A stretch of 64,000 nt of DNA from Flagellimonas chongwuensis (GTDB taxonomy: Bacteria > Bacteroidota > Bacteroidia > Flavobacteriales > Flavobacteriaceae): positions 107,870 through 171,869 of the forward strand of contig NZ_WYET01000009.1 of assembly GCF_013376415.1 (NCBI RefSeq). The letters run 5' to 3'. The position numbers were made by a program, and so were the translations under genes. Numbering within the stretch: position 1 is the stretch's first letter; each line of letters starts with the position of its first letter. The notes below the pieces were generated by a model. The model had not been told where the DNA came from. It was given only the letters and a program-made list of their open reading frames with translations, and did not search any database. Below, piece after piece: positions 55,888 through 64,000 of the stretch.

Positions 55888-57377
55888 TGAAGCTCAATAC
55901 ACGAATCATTATCCATATTATGGGACTTTTGTTGCTTTGCAATGGTTCCTTTATGCTATTGGCGGCATTGGCCAGTGGTATTTATAAAGATGGCGCCACC
56001 ATGGATATCATGTTGTCCGCCATTGTAACAATGCTTTTCGGGATGATGGCCATGTTCTATACCCGTGGACATAAAAAGGAGGTTAAAAAGAAGGAAGGAT
56101 ATATTGTGGTGACCTTTGGATGGATTGTAATGTCCATTTCTGGAATGCTGCCTTATCTTTTTTCGGGTTCCATACCGTCCATAACCGATGCTTTTTTTGA
56201 AACTATGTCCGGTTACACGACAACCGGAGCATCCATATTGGATGATATCGAAGCACTTCCGGAAGGTATTTTGTTGTGGCGGAGCCTTACTCATTGGATC
56301 GGGGGAATGGGTATTATAGTTTTGGCCATAGCCATTTTGCCGTTGCTTGGTATTGGAGGTATGCAGTTGTTCAGTGCAGAGGCGCCTGGCCCCGGTGGGG
56401 ATAAGCTGCATCCTAGGATTACGGATACCGCTAAAAGGCTTTGGCTTATCTATTTTGGATATACTGTATTGGAGACCATATTGTTGAAATTTGCTGGAAT
56501 GTCTTTTTTTGATGCCATTAACCATGCCTTGGCTACGATGTCCACTGGAGGTTTTTCCACTAAAAATGCCAGTTTGGCCTATTGGAACGATTCTCCAATA
56601 ATCCAATACATCATCATCATTTTTATGTTCTTGGCGGGCAGTAACTTTGTACTAAGTTATTTTGCACTGACCGGACGGGTGAAGCGTGTTTTTCAAGATG
56701 AAGAGTTCAAATACTATTTTGGGTTTGTGGCGATTTTCACCATTTTGGCCGCATTGGGCGTTTATTTTAAGACGGATGTTCCGGTATCCGATTTTCATCC
56801 GATGGTTTGGGGAAAGGCGGAAAGCGCCTTTAGGCATACCTTGTTCCAGGTGATCGCGGTAATTACGACTACAGGTTTTGTTTCTGCGGACTTTACTTCA
56901 TGGACCCACTTCTTGACCGTTTTCTTTTTTGGCCTGATGTTCCTCGGAGGGTCTGCAGGTTCCACAGCGGGAGGAATTAAAGTGATGCGCCATTTATTGA
57001 TTATAAAGAACGGTATCCTGGAGTTCAAACGTACCCTGCACCCCAATGCGGTGATTCCGGTTCGCTACAACCAAAAAACGGTTACCGAGCATATTGTATA
57101 TAATGTAGTAGCATTCTTTGTGCTCTACATGTTGCTGTTTATTATCGGCTCTCTGGTGCTTGGTTTCTTGGGCTTGGATTTTGTTTCCGCGGTTGGTGGT
57201 TCCGCCTCCTCCTTAGGGAACGTTGGGCCTGCCTTGGGTAGTTTGAACCCTGTGAGCAATTATAATAGTCTTCCGGATGCAGGTAAATGGTGGTGTGCCT
57301 TTCTGATGTTGTTGGGGCGTTTGGAACTGTTCACTGTATTGATCGTGCTTACCCCATATTTCTGGAAAAAGACCTAA
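55887..57377 (+). CDS. trkH: Trk potassium uptake transmembrane subunit TrkH
   Basis: A 496-residue K+ channel-like transporter. Four selectivity-filter loops are visible: MSGYTTTGASI, MSTGGFSTKNAS, TTTGFVSADF and SLGNVGPALG. Multiple membrane helices surround them. The start at 55887 overlaps the trkA stop; a longer frame from 55839 would overlap trkA by 48 bp and add residues without support. A bidirectional terminator follows. Confidence 0.94.
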   Translation: MKLNTRIIIHIMGLLLLCNGSFMLLAALASGIYKDGATMDIMLSAIVTMLFGMMAMFYTRGHKKEVKKKEGYIVVTFGWIVMSISGMLPYLFSGSIPSITDAFFETMSGYTTTGASILDDIEALPEGILLWRSLTHWIGGMGIIVLAIAILPLLGIGGMQLFSAEAPGPGGDKLHPRITDTAKRLWLIYFGYTVLETILLKFAGMSFFDAINHALATMSTGGFSTKNASLAYWNDSPIIQYIIIIFMFLAGSNFVLSYFALTGRVKRVFQDEEFKYYFGFVAIFTILAALGVYFKTDVPVSDFHPMVWGKAESAFRHTLFQVIAVITTTGFVSADFTSWTHFLTVFFFGLMFLGGSAGSTAGGIKVMRHLLIIKNGILEFKRTLHPNAVIPVRYNQKTVTEHIVYNVVAFFVLYMLLFIIGSLVLGFLGLDFVSAVGGSASSLGNVGPALGSLNPVSNYNSLPDAGKWWCAFLMLLGRLELFTVLIVLTPYFWKKT

Positions 57378-57380
57378 TAA

Positions 57381-57412
57381 AAAACCTCTCAAAGTAAACT
57401 TCAAGAGGTTTT
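57381..57412. terminator. Bidirectional terminator between trkH and the aminotransferase gene
   Basis: AAAACCTCT (57381-57389) pairs with AGAGGTTTT (57404-57412), with an inner AAGT/ACTT pairing. T runs lie on both sides. Confidence 0.8.
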
Positions 57413-57465
57413 GATTTATTATGACGGATAGCCGATGTACTTACTTCAGCATTTCCTTTTTTATG

Positions 57466-58653
57466 TTAAAGTACTGACTTTATCCTTGAAATAGCTTCCT
57501 TTAGCTCATTCTCCGATGCGGCATAAGATATACGGATGCAGTTAGGGTTTCCGAATGCTTCACCGGTAACCGTGGCCACATTTGCATGTTCCAATAGATA
57601 CAGTGAGAAATCAGAAGCATTGTTGATCGTCACACCTTTCAATGTTTTTCCAAAGTAAGCGGATATGTCCGGGAACACGTAAAATGCACCTTCCGGAACA
57701 TTGAGGTTAAATCCTTCTATCTCACCCAATAGACCTAGGACAAGGTCTCTTCTTTCGTGGAACTTGTCGATCATAAATTGAATCTTGCTCACAGGGGCAT
57801 CCAAAGCTGTAATAACGGCCCGTTGAGCAATAGCATTCGCTCCACTCGTTACCTGACCTTGCAATTTGGTACAGCCCTTGGCAATCCATTCCGGTGCGCC
57901 GATGTAACCAATACGCCATCCGGTCATGGCAAATGCCTTGGATACACCGTTTACGGTTACCGTTCTATCGTACATGCCATCAATGCCAGCAATGCTGGTG
58001 TGACCACCTTCGGTAAAATTGATATGCTCATAGATTTCATCGGATACCACATAGATATCCGGATGTTTTTTCAATACCTCAGCCAATCCTTTCAATTCAT
58101 CCTTGCTGTATACAGAGCCACTTGGGTTACATGGAGAGCTGAACCAAAGCATTCTTGTCTTTGGGGTAATGGCAGCTTCCAATTGTTGAGGCGTCATTTT
58201 AAAATCGGTGTCGATTTGAGTGGGAACCTCTACAGGAACTCCTTCGGCCAATTTTACGATGTCGCTATAACTTACCCAGTATGGTGTCGGAAGAATTACT
58301 TCGTCACCAGGATTAAGTACTACCATTGCCACATTAAAGAGCGACTGTTTTGCTCCTGTAGAAACCACGATTTGGTTTGCTACGTAATCGAGGCCGTTGT
58401 CTCTTTTGAATTTATTGGAAATAGCTGTCTTAAGCTCAGCGTACCCATCAACTGGGGTATAGCTGCTATAATTTTCGTCGATGGCCTGCTTCGCGGCATC
58501 CTTGATAAAATCTGGAATATTGAAGTCGGGTTCCCCCAAGCTCAGACCGATGATATCCTTTCCTTCATTTCGTAATTCCCGCGCTTTGGCTGCCATGGCC
58601 AAAGTTGCTGACGTGGACATGTTCTTGATCCTGTCAGATAAATGGTTGCTCAT
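57466..58653 (-). CDS. Class I aminotransferase, aspartate aminotransferase type
   Basis: A 395-residue PLP enzyme. Signatures: IGLSLGEPDFNIPDF, STGAKQSLFNVAMV, SPCNPSGSVYSKDEL, and the PLP-binding Lys in VNGVSKAFAMTGWRIGY. This is the bacterial Iγ (AspC/AATase) style; related enzymes can also act on prephenate or glutamate, so exact specificity is open. It lies 14 bp after the desaturase gene on the same strand. Confidence 0.9.
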   Translation of the reverse strand: MSNHLSDRIKNMSTSATLAMAAKARELRNEGKDIIGLSLGEPDFNIPDFIKDAAKQAIDENYSSYTPVDGYAELKTAISNKFKRDNGLDYVANQIVVSTGAKQSLFNVAMVVLNPGDEVILPTPYWVSYSDIVKLAEGVPVEVPTQIDTDFKMTPQQLEAAITPKTRMLWFSSPCNPSGSVYSKDELKGLAEVLKKHPDIYVVSDEIYEHINFTEGGHTSIAGIDGMYDRTVTVNGVSKAFAMTGWRIGYIGAPEWIAKGCTKLQGQVTSGANAIAQRAVITALDAPVSKIQFMIDKFHERRDLVLGLLGEIEGFNLNVPEGAFYVFPDISAYFGKTLKGVTINNASDFSLYLLEHANVATVTGEAFGNPNCIRISYAASENELKEAISRIKSVL

Positions 58654-58667
58654 TGATGCTTCGTTTT

Positions 58668-59771
58668 TTACTGATACTGGAGTGCCGGGTTTTTGCCCAA
58701 CTCCTTTAAGTGTTTGAAGTGCGAAATTATAGCTTTTCTGGTAGTTTTATATTCGTGGTACGGTAAATTGAACTCCTGAGCAGTCTGTTTCACAATTTTG
58801 GAAATATTTGTGTAATGGATGTGACTGATGTTCGGGAAAATATGGTGTTCCACTTGATGGTTCAATCCGCCGGTAAACCAGTTAACGATTCTATTCTTGG
58901 TACCAAAATTCACTGTGGTGAACAATTGGTGAATCGCCCATGTATTTTTCATGTTTCCTGCTTCATCTGGAAGAGGTGTATCAGCATGGTCAACAATATG
59001 AGCTAGTTGGAATACCACACTAAGAATCACACCGGCAACGTAGTGCATAATAAAGAATCCAAGCAATACTTGCCACCAGGCTATATCAACAAAAATTAAT
59101 GGAAGTACGATCCAAATGGTCAAATAAATAATTTTTGTAATAACCAATGTACTCCAGTTGATTACTGGGTTGGGCAGTTTACCGTAGCTCAATTTCCTCT
59201 TCATGTAACGGTACATTTGTTGGAAATCTGTTGTGATGGCCCAGTTAAATGTCAATAGGCCGTATAGAAAAATAGAGTAATAGTGTTGAAATTTGTGGTG
59301 CTTTCTCCATTCGGCATGTTTGGAGAATCTTAAAACGCGTCCGGCTTCCATATCCTCGTCATGTTCGTGGATGTTGGTATAGGTATGGTGCAGTACATTG
59401 TGCTGTACTTGCCAATTGTAAACATTACCGGCCAAAATGTAGATGCTGCTCCCCATCAACTTGTTTACCCATTTTTTGTTGGAATATGCGCCGTGGTTTC
59501 CATCGTGCATCACGTTCATTCCCACTCCGGCCATTCCTACGCCCATGGTGATGGAAAGCAGAAGATAGCCCCAAAAAGGGAGGTGGAGGGTCAGCATTAA
59601 AAAATAAGGGGTCAAAAAAATGGCAAACATCACAATGGTTTTCAAGTGAAGTTTCCAGTTCCCGGTTTTCTTAAGGTCGTTTTCTTTGAAGTATTCGTTT
59701 ACTCTCTTGTTCAGTGTTCTAAAAAACTGTGCTGAATCTCTTCTTGAAAACCGGACGGTATTCTTATCCAT
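58668..59771 (-). CDS. Membrane fatty acid desaturase
   Basis: A 367-residue membrane di-iron enzyme. The three His boxes are HDGNHG, HNVLHH and HQVEHH (the last in GGLNHQVEHHIFP), with extra His in HIVDHAD. The order and the Q-x-x-H-H third box are typical of front-end or acyl-lipid desaturases. Several hydrophobic spans separate them. It probably introduces a double bond in membrane lipid acyl chains; position is unknown. A good promoter precedes it. Confidence 0.9.
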   Translation of the reverse strand: MDKNTVRFSRRDSAQFFRTLNKRVNEYFKENDLKKTGNWKLHLKTIVMFAIFLTPYFLMLTLHLPFWGYLLLSITMGVGMAGVGMNVMHDGNHGAYSNKKWVNKLMGSSIYILAGNVYNWQVQHNVLHHTYTNIHEHDEDMEAGRVLRFSKHAEWRKHHKFQHYYSIFLYGLLTFNWAITTDFQQMYRYMKRKLSYGKLPNPVINWSTLVITKIIYLTIWIVLPLIFVDIAWWQVLLGFFIMHYVAGVILSVVFQLAHIVDHADTPLPDEAGNMKNTWAIHQLFTTVNFGTKNRIVNWFTGGLNHQVEHHIFPNISHIHYTNISKIVKQTAQEFNLPYHEYKTTRKAIISHFKHLKELGKNPALQYQ

Positions 59772-59786
59772 AAAAAAATATTTTTA

Positions 59787-59820
59787 CAAAGGTAACTAAA
59801 ATGCTTTTTTAGAGTTACAA
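59787..59820 (-). promoter_or_regulatory. Promoter of the desaturase-aminotransferase unit
   Basis: On the minus strand TTG, 23 bp and TACCTTTG, the canonical Bacteroidota arrangement. The -7 lies 15 bp before the desaturase start. Confidence 0.7.
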
Positions 59821-59857
59821 CCTTTTGTTAGAACGGTGTTAAGGTCTATAAAAGTAT

Positions 59858-59865
59858 TAATTTTG
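59858..59865 (+). promoter_or_regulatory. -7 element upstream of rsmG
   Basis: TAATTTTG matches TAnnTTTG, 20 bp before the rsmG ATG. A TTTTG at 59823-59827 is 30 bp away, too far to be a convincing -33. Confidence 0.45.
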
Positions 59866-59885
59866 TCAAAAATACGGTTGGCAAC

Positions 59886-60521
59886 ATGAAAGCGGAACTT
59901 ATCTTTAAATATTTTACGACGCTCAACGAGGAACAGAAAGAGCAGTTTGTAAAACTGGAAACACTTTACCAAGATTGGAATCAGAAGATAAATGTGGTTT
60001 CCAGAAAAGATATTGACGAGTTATACCTGCGACACATACTTCATTCCTTGGGAATAGCCCAGGTCCAGCTGTTCAATGAGGGGGCGGAAATTTTGGATGT
60101 TGGAACCGGTGGTGGTTTTCCTGGAATTCCGTTGGCCATTATGTTTCCAAATGTAAAATTTACCCTTGTGGATGCCATTGGGAAAAAAATAAAAGTGGTT
60201 AATGAGGTGGTGGAAGGATTGGGCTTGGAGAATGTCGAAACCCACCATTCCAGAGTAGAAGAAATTCCGGGACGATTTGACTTTATTGTGAGCAGAGCGG
60301 TTGCAGCCATGCCTACTTTTGTGCATTGGACCAAAGGTAAAATCAAAAAAGACTCCGCACATCAGAGAAAAAATGGCATTCTTTATCTAAAGGGCGGAGA
60401 TCTTAGTGAAGAACTGAAGGGCTATGAAACCGTTCAGACCTTCGATTTAAACGAGTATTTTGAGGAGGATTTCTTTGAGACCAAAAAAGTGGTTTACTTA
60501 CCACAGAAATATAAAGGATAG
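59886..60521 (+). CDS. rsmG: 16S rRNA (guanine-527 N7) methyltransferase
   Basis: A 211-residue SAM-dependent methyltransferase (GidB). The SAM site is LDVGTGGGFPGIPLAI, preceded by the RNA-facing segment DWNQKINVVSRKDIDELYLRHILHSL. VSRAVAAMPTFVHW is the usual active-site region. Length is standard. It is monocistronic as seen here. Confidence 0.95.
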   Translation: MKAELIFKYFTTLNEEQKEQFVKLETLYQDWNQKINVVSRKDIDELYLRHILHSLGIAQVQLFNEGAEILDVGTGGGFPGIPLAIMFPNVKFTLVDAIGKKIKVVNEVVEGLGLENVETHHSRVEEIPGRFDFIVSRAVAAMPTFVHWTKGKIKKDSAHQRKNGILYLKGGDLSEELKGYETVQTFDLNEYFEEDFFETKKVVYLPQKYKG

Positions 60522-60522
60522 A

Positions 60523-60645
60523 CTAAATACTGTACATCCTTTTGTATACCAATCTACATTTTCGGGCATAATCCTTGGCATATAGCCAAAGTTGCTGATA
60601 TTTTTTACTCATCAATTTCCCCCATGCATATATTCTAACAGTCAT
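60523..60645 (-). CDS. Possible small basic protein (40 residues)
   Basis: An ATG frame on the minus strand reads MTVRIYAWGKLMSKKYQQLW and continues with a Lys/Arg/Tyr-rich stretch ending RMYSI. It fills a 280-bp gap after rsmG and ends one base beyond the rsmG stop. The composition is protein-like and strongly basic. There is no known family and no clear ribosome-binding signal, so it remains a candidate. Confidence 0.35.
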   Translation of the reverse strand: MTVRIYAWGKLMSKKYQQLWLYAKDYARKCRLVYKRMYSI

Positions 60646-60801
60646 AACTAATTGATTTTATGTAATCAAAGATAAATAGGTTATGATTAATTTACAATTA
60701 GTTAACGTTAAATTTACATTTAAATTATCTGTTTATAGGTAAATATAATTTTAATTGACTGATATAAGATTTTTGGTTTTGTGTCTTCTTAATTTTTTGG
60801 A

Positions 60802-61839
60802 TTAATCAAGTTTCTTGAATATTTCACCATTTTTCTCCAGCTGGTAACCTATTATCTCCCCAGAAGGATTTCTTAGAAACCCTACATATTCACTGTTTAC
60901 GTCAGAGAAAACATCATCGATTTCATGGTAAATGGGATAAAATACATCGTCGATTTCTACCAATAAATTTTCTTGGTTTTTATCATATTTTAGATTGAAG
61001 GTTGTATCATTTTTGTATTGATAAACGCCTTCAAAATCTTTAAAAAAGACATCATGCTTTTGGTCGGCATAAGGATTAGATTCCGATAATAGGAGCCCGT
61101 TGCCCATATTCCAGTTGTCGTATTCCATGTAGAAAGCTGTTCTCTTGGCTGCGTTTATGCCCTGTAATTTGGCCACAAGGTGAAGGGCGCCATCGATTCC
61201 GGCAGAAATCCCTGCGGTAGTGATTACTTCTCCATTGTCTACATATCTAACATTTTTACGCACATCCACTTTGGGATAGTTCGTTTCCAGGTCGGATAGG
61301 GCGTTATGGAAAGTTGTGGCTACTTTTCCATCAAGAATACCTGCTTCGGCCAGCACAAATGCACCGGTACACACCGAGAAATGGTATTCAATATCCTTTT
61401 GTTCCTTTACCCATGCGATAACCTCCTTGTTCTGGGAGGCAGCTTGGGAATTGCCTCCAAAGAAGGCCAATATATCCGCCTTTGGGGCATCATAAATACT
61501 GTAGTCAGGAACTACGGTTAAAATACCCTGTGACTTAATGGGGTCTTTGGTGGCCGATACGGTAAAAACGCGATAACCAGCATAGCTGAATACTTCCATT
61601 GGTCCTGAAAAGTCCAACACCTCCACTCCATCTTGAAGGTAAAATGCAATAGTTTTGGACATTTCTTTTTTGATAAACGGCATATTGCAATGCTGGCATG
61701 TGCCGGGAGCATTGTAAGTGATGTCGTCGCAAGCACTGTTGCAGGGTGGACAAACATAAGCTGTGGCTTGGTCACTTGAATTTTGAGACATTGTGCCCAT
61801 TGATATTAGGTTGCACAATATGATTAATGACTTTTTCAT
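60802..61839 (-). CDS. DJ-1/PfpI family protein with Cys-rich N-terminal segment
   Basis: A 345-residue protein in three parts. The N-terminus looks exported (KKSLIILCNLISMGTMSQ) and carries two CxxC pairs (YVCPPCNSACDD...TCQHCNMPF), like a heavy-metal-binding ribbon. Residues about 60-240 are a DJ-1/PfpI domain with the nucleophile elbow FSVCTGAFVLAEAG. The C-terminal 90 residues form a small DUF3471-like beta domain. Function unknown; it stands next to a GlxA-type regulator with the same fold. A -7-like TAATTTTG precedes it. Confidence 0.8.
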   Translation of the reverse strand: MKKSLIILCNLISMGTMSQNSSDQATAYVCPPCNSACDDITYNAPGTCQHCNMPFIKKEMSKTIAFYLQDGVEVLDFSGPMEVFSYAGYRVFTVSATKDPIKSQGILTVVPDYSIYDAPKADILAFFGGNSQAASQNKEVIAWVKEQKDIEYHFSVCTGAFVLAEAGILDGKVATTFHNALSDLETNYPKVDVRKNVRYVDNGEVITTAGISAGIDGALHLVAKLQGINAAKRTAFYMEYDNWNMGNGLLLSESNPYADQKHDVFFKDFEGVYQYKNDTTFNLKYDKNQENLLVEIDDVFYPIYHEIDDVFSDVNSEYVGFLRNPSGEIIGYQLEKNGEIFKKLD

Positions 61840-61864
61840 TCTTTTTTGGATTTGATGAATGGTC

Positions 61865-61872
61865 CAAAATTA
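61865..61872 (-). promoter_or_regulatory. -7 element upstream of the DJ-1/PfpI gene
   Basis: On the minus strand TAATTTTG matches TAnnTTTG, 26 bp before the start codon. Confidence 0.4.
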
Positions 61873-61938
61873 AATGGGTAATTAATCTTTTGAAAGGACA
61901 ATTGTGCTCAGTATCGGGCCATCAAGATGGATGCCTCA

Positions 61939-62889
61939 CTATGGGGTGATGGTGTGCTTTTTCAGTAGTGTCCTAAGTTGGTTGCTGCTTTTGAGTCCAC
62001 AGGCCAATGCAGCAGCACTGACCTTGGAACCATTTTCAATCAACTGTTTGGCATGTTCCACTCTTAATTGTTCCAAGTACTCTCCAATGGTGATTCCTGT
62101 GGCGGTCTTAAACAGCCTCGTGAGATTTCTTCGGCTCATGTGAACCATTTCGGCCAGTTCCTCGATTTTTAACTTTTTGTCAAGGTTTTGGCTCAAGATG
62201 TCCTGTATCTTATGTATTCGGTTTTCCAAATGGTTCCTGAAACGGAGATAAATACTTAATTGTGGATCTTTTGATGTCCTTCTTGCATAAATGACCACTT
62301 CTTTGGCAATTTTGGAAGCGAATACTGCTCCAAAAAGCTCTTCTAGAATAAAAAGGGAAAGGTCGATGCCAGATGAAACACCTGCACTTGAATAGATGTT
62401 GTCATCCTTTACGATTAAGCGGTCGGTCAGCACCTGCGTATCTGGAAACCTTTGTTTAAAATCATCGAGGTACTTCCAATGGGTGGTACACTCCTTATTG
62501 CTTAAAAGTCCCGCAATTCCAGTAAGGTAGGCTCCGGTACAAACTGAGCAAATTCTAGCCTTGGCTTTGCCCTGCTTTTTCAGCCATTCAAAAAAGCTTT
62601 GGTGTTGTTTGATAAACTGTTCTGACAAAAAGAGTTTGGACTCCAGTCCTGGTACAAACAGTAAGTCATTGCTATTCAATTCAAAAGTGGTAAATGGTAA
62701 AAGCCCCCCAATGGCAACTCTGGCACTTGATTGCTGTGAAGAGTTCTCGTTTAAACTTATATAGTGTATTTCTATTTCGGCACCGTATTCTTTGGCTTCG
62801 TAAAAAAGATGGGCGGGACCTGCAAAATCCAAAAGTTGGACTTCTGGTGGTATCAAAAAGAATACGCGTAATGGATTGCTTTTGGACAT
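61939..62889 (-). CDS. GlxA family transcriptional regulator (DJ-1/PfpI plus AraC domains)
   Basis: A 316-residue regulator. The N-terminal 190 residues are a DJ-1/PfpI-like domain (LLDFAGPAHLFYEA, ARICSVCTGAYLTGIAGLL), used here as a sensor. The C-terminal 100 residues are an AraC-type DNA-binding domain (LAEMVHMSRRNLTRLFKTATG, KVSAAALACGLKSSNQLRTLLKK). It lies two bases downstream of the creatininase-family gene and 99 bp before the DJ-1/PfpI gene, and may regulate both; that is inference. Confidence 0.87.
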   Translation of the reverse strand: MSKSNPLRVFFLIPPEVQLLDFAGPAHLFYEAKEYGAEIEIHYISLNENSSQQSSARVAIGGLLPFTTFELNSNDLLFVPGLESKLFLSEQFIKQHQSFFEWLKKQGKAKARICSVCTGAYLTGIAGLLSNKECTTHWKYLDDFKQRFPDTQVLTDRLIVKDDNIYSSAGVSSGIDLSLFILEELFGAVFASKIAKEVVIYARRTSKDPQLSIYLRFRNHLENRIHKIQDILSQNLDKKLKIEELAEMVHMSRRNLTRLFKTATGITIGEYLEQLRVEHAKQLIENGSKVSAAALACGLKSSNQLRTLLKKHTITP

Positions 62890-62891
62890 TT

Positions 62892-63656
62892 TTACTGATA
62901 GAGGTCGTTGATATCAGCGTTGGAGAGATCAACAAGTAGCTTGCCCATTTTGGCACACACCAAATTGAAGAATGTCTCGCCTTTTTCTTTCGTGGCCAGA
63001 CTGGGGTCACCAACCCCTGTGTCTTGGGTCACTTTAGACCAAGGTCGCTCTGTCCATACCCAGCCTTCAGAAAATGCTTTGATTTTGTTTTTGAATTCCC
63101 TGCCTTCTCCCCAGTCCTCCTTAGGTAGCACCAGTTCGGGGGTTAAATGTAGGATAAGACTGGTTTCCATTTCATCGGCATGATCGCCCGGTTTTTCAAA
63201 TACTCCCGAATCACTGCCAAGTTTGAACCAATTGGTAACGCAAAGGAACATTTCTGGAAAGAGTAGTCCGAGTTCCCTGATGATGGCCTTCCAATTATTG
63301 CCTCCATGACTGTTCAAGATCATGAACTTTTTTACTCCTTGTCGGTTAAGCACGGTAATCAAATCCTTTAATATGGCAAATTGTGTACTTGGGTTTAGGT
63401 TCATGTCCAGATAAATGTCCGATTGACCTGTGTTTACACCAAACGGTATAGTGGGCAATACAATTACTTTGCTTCCTTGCTCCCAAGCAATTCTGGCAGA
63501 TTCTTCCGCAATCGATGTTCCTTCGATTACATCGGTGGCGTAGGGGAGGTGGTAATTATGGGCTTCAGTGGCGCCCCATGGTAGGATGGCAAGGTCAAAA
63601 GATTCATCTTTCAAGTGTTTCCAGTTGGTCTCTGCCAAAATATAGGGTCTGGGCAT
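62892..63656 (-). CDS. Creatininase family amidohydrolase
   Basis: A 254-residue metal-dependent hydrolase. Metal and catalytic residues are in LPWGATEAHNYHLPYATDV, LNSHGGNNWKAI and GDHADEMETSL, the three creatininase boxes. The family includes creatininase and riboflavin/mycofactocin pathway hydrolases; the substrate here is unknown. It is two bases from the GlxA-type gene. Confidence 0.87.
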   Translation of the reverse strand: MPRPYILAETNWKHLKDESFDLAILPWGATEAHNYHLPYATDVIEGTSIAEESARIAWEQGSKVIVLPTIPFGVNTGQSDIYLDMNLNPSTQFAILKDLITVLNRQGVKKFMILNSHGGNNWKAIIRELGLLFPEMFLCVTNWFKLGSDSGVFEKPGDHADEMETSLILHLTPELVLPKEDWGEGREFKNKIKAFSEGWVWTERPWSKVTQDTGVGDPSLATKEKGETFFNLVCAKMGKLLVDLSNADINDLYQ

Positions 63657-63682
63657 GTCTAAGAAGGGTTAGGTTAAACAAA

Positions 63683-63710
63683 AAGGCCGTCATTCTAATA
63701 TGACGGCCTT
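63683..63710 (-). terminator. Intrinsic terminator of pruA
   Basis: An 11-bp perfect stem, AAGGCCGTCAT (63683-63693) with ATGACGGCCTT (63700-63710), is followed on the minus strand by TTTTTGTTT. Confidence 0.9.
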
Positions 63711-63730
63711 GAAGTTACTCGTTTTTGGTG

Positions 63731-64000
63731 TTATCCCAAAAAAGGATACCTGTAATCCTCCGGGGTCACAAAAGTTTCCTTGATCAGTCGAGGGGATACC
63801 CATCTGAGGAGGTTCTGCATGGACCCTGCCTTGTCGTTGGTCCCAGATCCCCTTGCCCCTCCGAAGGGCTGTTGCCCCACCACGGCGCCGGTCGGCTTAT
63901 CGTTGATGTAGAAATTGCCCGCTGCGTTCTGCAGGGCCTTGGTGGCCTCGTCTATGGAATAGCGGTCGCCGGAGATCACTGCCCCGGTAAGCCCGTACTC
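63731..64000 (-). CDS. pruA: 1-pyrroline-5-carboxylate dehydrogenase, C-terminal end (partial)
   Basis: The last 89 codons of a proline-catabolic aldehyde dehydrogenase, which oxidises glutamate semialdehyde to glutamate. The frame is open to the window edge (EYGLTGAVISGDRYS). The segment NFYINDKPTGAVVGQQPFGG and SGTNDKAG are characteristic of the PruA C-terminus. The catalytic Cys and NAD site are outside the window. Confidence 0.9.
   Translation of the reverse strand, partial: EYGLTGAVISGDRYSIDEATKALQNAAGNFYINDKPTGAVVGQQPFGGARGSGTNDKAGSMQNLLRWVSPRLIKETFVTPEDYRYPFLG

Noticed and set aside
57757..58575. 272-codon open frame antisense to the aminotransferase gene
   Set aside because: The opposite strand encodes a complete PLP enzyme with all motifs; the antisense translation has no family features.

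Overview
The window comes from a chromosome of a marine-type Flavobacteriaceae (Bacteroidota), probably near Muricauda/Allomuricauda; the genus is inference from protein style only. Reasons: gliding and type IX secretion genes (gldB, gldC, porT), a Bacteroidota dcw cluster with long FtsZ and MraY, a short primary sigma factor without region 1.1, a bacillithiol-disulfide-reductase-like YpdA, a lipidated TamA-type barrel protein (TamL-like), and repeated -7 elements of the Bacteroidota form TAnnTTTG upstream of genes.

Layout. 1-6.7 kb: the 3' end of dnaG, an orphan NarL-type regulator, nadE diverging from gldB-gldC, a membrane protein, a pirin, and engB with an alpha/beta hydrolase. 6.87-22.96 kb: a complete division and cell-wall (dcw) cluster, mraZ-rsmH-ftsL-ftsI-murE-mraY-murD-ftsW-murG-murC-ftsQ-ftsA-ftsZ. 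It is tightly packed with many stop/start overlaps, is preceded by a four-box MraZ operator and a -7 element, and is closed by a strong terminator before yqeY. The cluster makes lipid II and builds the divisome core; murF, murB and ddl are absent here.

22.97-33.26 kb: a tRNA-Arg(UCG) gene whose 3' end is repeated exactly (20 bp) 10.2 kb downstream. Between the copies lie a frameshifted tyrosine recombinase, small AT-rich orphan genes, a four-gene sugar-oxidation operon (GMC dehydrogenase, Gfo/Idh reductase, gluconate-2-dehydrogenase-subunit-3-like protein, NagB/AgaI-like isomerase) with a divergent AraC regulator, and a broken NTF2-like gene. I read this as a decaying integrative island. Inside it a 17-21 bp motif (consensus AAAGTTYAAATAAACGAT) occurs six times, at the edges of the orphan genes, giving a gene-cassette-like layout. 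This is the most interesting and least explained structure in the window.

33.3-43.4 kb: a hybrid 7TM-DISM histidine kinase, a collagen-like lipoprotein, a YHS protein, DinB, NRDE and ATP-grasp proteins, glutathione peroxidase-DoxX, ypdA-rpe and a serine hydrolase. 43.6-64 kb: housekeeping genes (rpoD, pnp, rpsO, accD, fbaA), a TamL-like outer-membrane protein beside a SpoU methyltransferase, porT-ubiE, trkA-trkH, an aminotransferase with a fatty-acid desaturase, rsmG, two DJ-1/PfpI-type genes (one a GlxA-type regulator), a creatininase-family enzyme and the 3' end of pruA at the window edge.

All calls rest on reading translations and nucleotide patterns by eye; no database search was run.
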